Assembly (NCBI GenBank): GCA_002729885.1
Contig: PBUB01000002.1
Span: forward strand, 50,706-114,705
DNA length: 64,000 nt
Reading direction: 5' to 3'
From: Spirochaetaceae bacterium
GTDB lineage: Bacteria; Spirochaetota; Leptospiria; Leptospirales; Leptonemataceae
The notes below the pieces were generated by a model. That model saw only the letters and a program-made list of their open reading frames with translations, had not been told where the DNA came from and did no database searches. How positions within the stretch are numbered: the first letter of the stretch is position 1; every line of letters starts with the position of its first letter. This document shows, piece by piece, positions 61,742 to 64,000 of the stretch. The translations under genes and the position numbers were made by a program.

Positions 61742-62230
61742 ATGAAAAAACAGATATTAAACCATTCAACTCGCTGGATGACCTTCGTGGCCATTCTGAT
61801 TCTGGGCCTCTCTGCGGGCGCCAGTCTGGCCGAAGCAACACTTTTCGTTCCATTCTGGAAGTCCCTGGATGGAAATCAGTTCTTCAGCTGGTATCAGGAC
61901 AACAAGGCTCGTCTGGTGGCCTTCTACAGTCCCATGCAGATCTGGAGCGCCGTACTGGCTCTTTTCGCTCTGCTACTTCATTTCTTTTCGGGCACCAGAC
62001 AGAAATGGAAGATGATGATTTCGACCTTGTTTGCGTTTGCAGTGCTGGCTACATTCTTCATCTATTTTAAGGAAGCAAATGCAATGCTGGCAGCCAGACC
62101 CATGCCCGATGCAGAACTTCTGGTTGCCCTCAATGAATGGGAAGTCTGGCAATGGATTCGAATCGGTCTGGCTACCCTGGCATTTGCATTCGCAGTGGGG
62201 GCCGCTTCTGATAAACCCGGAGAAGATTAA
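61742..62230 (+). CDS. Small membrane protein, unknown (2)
   Basis: 162 residues, four membrane helices, preceded by AAAAGGAG 10 bases before the ATG. The opening RWMTFVAILILGLSAGASLAEATLFVPFW and the arrangement of Trp residues are loosely like DUF1772-type proteins, but I am not sure. It ends the two-gene operon before a terminator at 62315. Confidence 0.75.
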   Translation: MKKQILNHSTRWMTFVAILILGLSAGASLAEATLFVPFWKSLDGNQFFSWYQDNKARLVAFYSPMQIWSAVLALFALLLHFFSGTRQKWKMMISTLFAFAVLATFFIYFKEANAMLAARPMPDAELLVALNEWEVWQWIRIGLATLAFAFAVGAASDKPGED

Positions 62231-62314
62231 TGGGTGCATGAACGGAAAGGATCGTTTCTTCGCACCTTGCTGAATCCAGACTATAAAGGGCTGGCTACTC
62301 AATATCAAATCTAC

Positions 62315-62346
62315 CGGGAAGATCAGTGCATCTTCCCGCTGTTTTC
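62315..62346 (+). terminator. Rho-independent terminator after the small membrane protein operon
   Basis: A perfect 9-bp stem (CGGGAAGAT / ATCTTCCCG, loop CAGTGC) is followed by CTGTTTTC, a short T run. It lies 85 bases after the stop at 62230. Confidence 0.75.
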
Positions 62347-62888
62347 GGCTCGAGAATGGTGAGATGTTCCCCTGAATTGATGTAGGCCCATTGCCGGCTC
62401 TACTCTCGAAGAATCGAACCACGCTCCCATCTGTGTTCAGAATCCGGTCTGTTCTCCTGCGCTACCCGAGATGAAATCGGCTCAGTTTTCGGGGATTTGT
62501 TCAAGCAGGATGCCCACTAATTAAGCACCCATTTTTCCTTGCTCTCGTTATGCGTATAAAATAGGCGTACTGCTTATAGGCTCGAGGTCGGAGAGCCAGG
62601 TATTCGGGGTTCGGTTTTTGATTCAGATGCGGAAAGAAGTGAATTTGCCATCTGGAATGATTGGGATTCTTCGGGGGGAGCTGCATCATCATTCCCGATC
62701 CGCCTGCTGGACGGGCCCTATTGGCTACAATGGCAGTGCAAAGCCCTTTTTTCGGCCTGTTTCGCTGGATTCAGGCACGTCCATTGCTGTCATCCTGGGG
62801 GCAAAATCCGGGATGTCTGCTAACATGGGGCCGCGCTCTGGGCAGTCACACCATGCAAATCGCCAGTTTTTTTGGCAAATTCGACCGC

Positions 62889-62905
62889 TTGGTACCCTCC
62901 TTGCA
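62889..62905 (+). promoter_or_regulatory. Sigma-54-type promoter of amt
   Basis: TTGGTACC-CTCC-TTGCA matches the -24/-12 consensus TGGCACG-N4-TTGCA at 10 of 12 key positions, with the invariant GG and GC dinucleotides exactly 12 bp apart. Expected transcription start near 62916, 84 bases before the amt ATG. This fits nitrogen regulation of ammonium transporters; no NtrC half-site was clear. Confidence 0.7.
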
Positions 62906-62924
62906 GAGCTATACCCAAACGGGT

Positions 62925-62957
62925 CTTGCGGCCCGAGTAACTTCGGGCTGTAGCAAG
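62925..62957 (+). other. Two-part hairpin in the amt leader
   Basis: GCCCGA / TCGGGC (6 bp, loop GTAACT) is enclosed by CTTGC / GCAAG (5 bp). It would lie in the amt 5' leader just after the predicted sigma-54 start, 42 bases before the ATG. Function unknown. Confidence 0.45.
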
Positions 62958-62999
62958 CTGGAAGAATACGCAAAACACAGGAAATACGAGGAGCTGATT

Positions 63000-64000
63000 A
63001 TGACCAGTAAGAAGAAATGGCTACTGCTGGCGTTCGCTGCGATGACTGTGGCTCCGATTACATTCGGATCCTTGAAAGTCTCCAGCCTATCCGCCGAAGA
63101 GCCCGCTGCAACTGCACAAGCGCCCGTGTCCGTTACTCTGGACTACGACAAAGAAGCGCTGGCCGAAGCAGTGGACGGCATCAAGAAAGCCAAAGAAGAA
63201 GCGGGAGCGGATTTCGAAGGCGATACTGCCACAGTGACCGCTACGATCACACAAAAGATTGGACTGACCACCATTACCTTTGATGGAACTGTATCTCAGG
63301 AAGTAGCAGCGGATGGGACCGTAGGCCCCGTTACTGCTGACACCGTAAATACTTACGGCGACTTTACTGCGAACAACATCTGGATGATGGTTGCCACCTT
63401 TCTGGTGTTTATTATGCACCTGGGATTTGCCATGATTGAAAGTGGACTGACCCAGGCGAAAAACACTGTTAACATTCTGTTCAAGAATACCATGATTATT
63501 GCCATCGGTTTGATTACCTACGCTATCATGGGTTTTAATCTGATGTATCCGGGAGACTCCTGGATTTCTGGCACATGGCTTGGTTTCGCAGGTTTTGGAA
63601 TCGAATCCATGAGCACCGCCGACGTCAGTATATTGTATGCAGGAACTGGATATACCTACTGGACTGACTTTCTGTTCCAGGGAATGTTTGCTGCAACTGC
63701 TGCAACCATCGTATCCGGTGCTGTTGCTGAACGAGTAAGACTGGATTCGTTCATTATCTTCTCCGTAATCTACGTTGCCATCGTTTATCCTATCGTTGGT
63801 AGCTGGGAATGGGGCGGAGGCTGGCTGAATGCAGACAGCTATGTTGAATCCTTTGGAAGCGAATTTATCGACTTCGCAGGATCTACCCTGGTTCACTCTG
63901 TAGGTGGATGGGCTGCTCTGGCTGGCGTTCTGGTTCTTGGACCTCGCATTGGAAAATATGTAAACGGCGGAATCAACCCGATTATGGGTCATTCCATGCC
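63000..64000 (+). CDS. amt: Amt ammonium transporter with a signal peptide and an extra periplasmic N-domain (truncated)
   Basis: Runs off the window after about 333 residues. AGGAG stands seven bases before the ATG. The N-terminus is a signal peptide (KKKWLLLAFAAMTVAPITFG), then about 85 acidic residues (Ala/Thr/Glu/Asp-rich) before the first core helix NNIWMMVATFLVFIMHLGFAMIESG. Amt signatures include AKNTVNILFKNT, FLFQGMFAATAATIVSGAVAER and HSVGGWAALAGVLVLGPR. Amt/Rh channels take up ammonium. Usual Amt proteins start close to the first core helix, so the N-terminal domain is an addition. The frame is also open about 110 codons upstream but that part looks non-coding. Confidence 0.93.
   Translation, partial: MTSKKKWLLLAFAAMTVAPITFGSLKVSSLSAEEPAATAQAPVSVTLDYDKEALAEAVDGIKKAKEEAGADFEGDTATVTATITQKIGLTTITFDGTVSQEVAADGTVGPVTADTVNTYGDFTANNIWMMVATFLVFIMHLGFAMIESGLTQAKNTVNILFKNTMIIAIGLITYAIMGFNLMYPGDSWISGTWLGFAGFGIESMSTADVSILYAGTGYTYWTDFLFQGMFAATAATIVSGAVAERVRLDSFIIFSVIYVAIVYPIVGSWEWGGGWLNADSYVESFGSEFIDFAGSTLVHSVGGWAALAGVLVLGPRIGKYVNGGINPIMGHSM

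Larger units (their letters stand above)
62231..62999. other. 769-base gap before amt
   Basis: No convincing gene. It contains a terminator (62315-62346), a sigma-54-type promoter (62889-62905) and a two-part hairpin (62925-62957). The frames open at 62618-62953 and in the amt frame upstream of 63000 look non-coding: they are rich in Trp, Cys and His and have no ribosome site. A T-arm-like stretch lies near 62405 but no full tRNA fold was found. Confidence 0.7.

Noticed and set aside
62385..62470. tRNA-like stretch on the minus strand (GGTTCGATTC T-arm motif and GGTAGCGCAG D-arm-like motif)
   Set aside because: The anticodon stem and the acceptor stem do not pair in any register I tried; it may be a decayed tRNA or chance.
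62618..62953. 111-codon open frame before amt, and the open extension of the amt frame upstream of 63000
   Set aside because: Composition is rich in Trp, Cys and His without protein-like pattern, there is no ribosome site, and the region holds the sigma-54 promoter and hairpin; the AGGAG before ATG 63000 fixes the start.

Overview
The window reads as ordinary chromosome from a free-living, diderm, heterotrophic bacterium of middling GC content. Many exported proteins are lipoproteins with a loose lipobox (ATQC, MSSC, TSTC-like, GGSC). Together with a Ccm cytochrome c maturation operon, TonB/ExbB/ExbD, a LysM protein and several membrane proteins without clear relatives, this suggests a relative of the Leptospirales (Leptonema/Turneriella/Leptospira side of the spirochaetes). 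That assignment is inference from gene content only; there is no rRNA, and no convincing tRNA, IS element, phage gene or CRISPR array in the window.

Layout. 1-313: truncated ZIP metal transporter. 478-3383: three-gene operon (unknown protein, PaaK/CoF-synthetase-like ligase, NadR-like NAD salvage enzyme). 3441-5357: orphan PstS-like lipoprotein and a PhyH-type dioxygenase. 5493-9794: signalling block with a MASE1 hybrid histidine kinase, a polytopic protein and a diguanylate cyclase. 9862-11876: two envelope proteins. 11958-23976: a 12-kb TonB uptake cluster, all on the minus strand, in the transcription order ExbB, ExbD, ExbD, TonB, giant TSP3/beta-propeller lipoprotein, beta-helix lipoprotein, small lipoprotein, TonB-dependent receptor. 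Three of its promoter regions carry tandem 5-bp repeats spaced exactly 11 bp (Pho-box-like geometry). 24424-26895: YpdA-like flavoprotein and an alpha/beta-hydrolase lipoprotein. 27299-33080: ccm operon (ccmE, ccmF, ccmH, zinc-ribbon protein, unknown anchored protein, ccmA-like ATPase) with a CxxxY-type CcmE.

33302-43098: a histone-H1-like Lys tail/TM/LysM protein, a BtuF-like protein, acetyl-CoA synthetase, thioesterase, gluzincin lipoprotein, STAS protein, M23 peptidase, thioredoxin-like protein and BioD. 43230-46942: nnrS with a perfect FNR-type palindrome, an SDR, a LEA2-like lipoprotein and a small lipoprotein. 47049-51641: two serine-beta-lactamase-like hydrolases, a GT4 glycosyltransferase and a small membrane protein. 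51708-58549: thiol peroxidase, a membrane protein plus Mpl, then a compact operon of FMN-binding protein, two membrane proteins, PIN-PhoH and type-4 uracil-DNA glycosylase. 58716-62230: purB, a membrane-linked AraC-type regulator and two small membrane proteins. 62889-64000: amt with a sigma-54-type promoter, running off the end of the window.

How the genes work together: the TonB cluster looks like one co-regulated uptake system for an unidentified substrate, possibly phosphate-linked. The ccm operon, the FNR-like site at nnrS and the putative extracytosolic flavin module suggest respiratory flexibility. The sigma-54/amt pair is standard nitrogen control. Functions are assigned from motifs read by eye; no database search was run.
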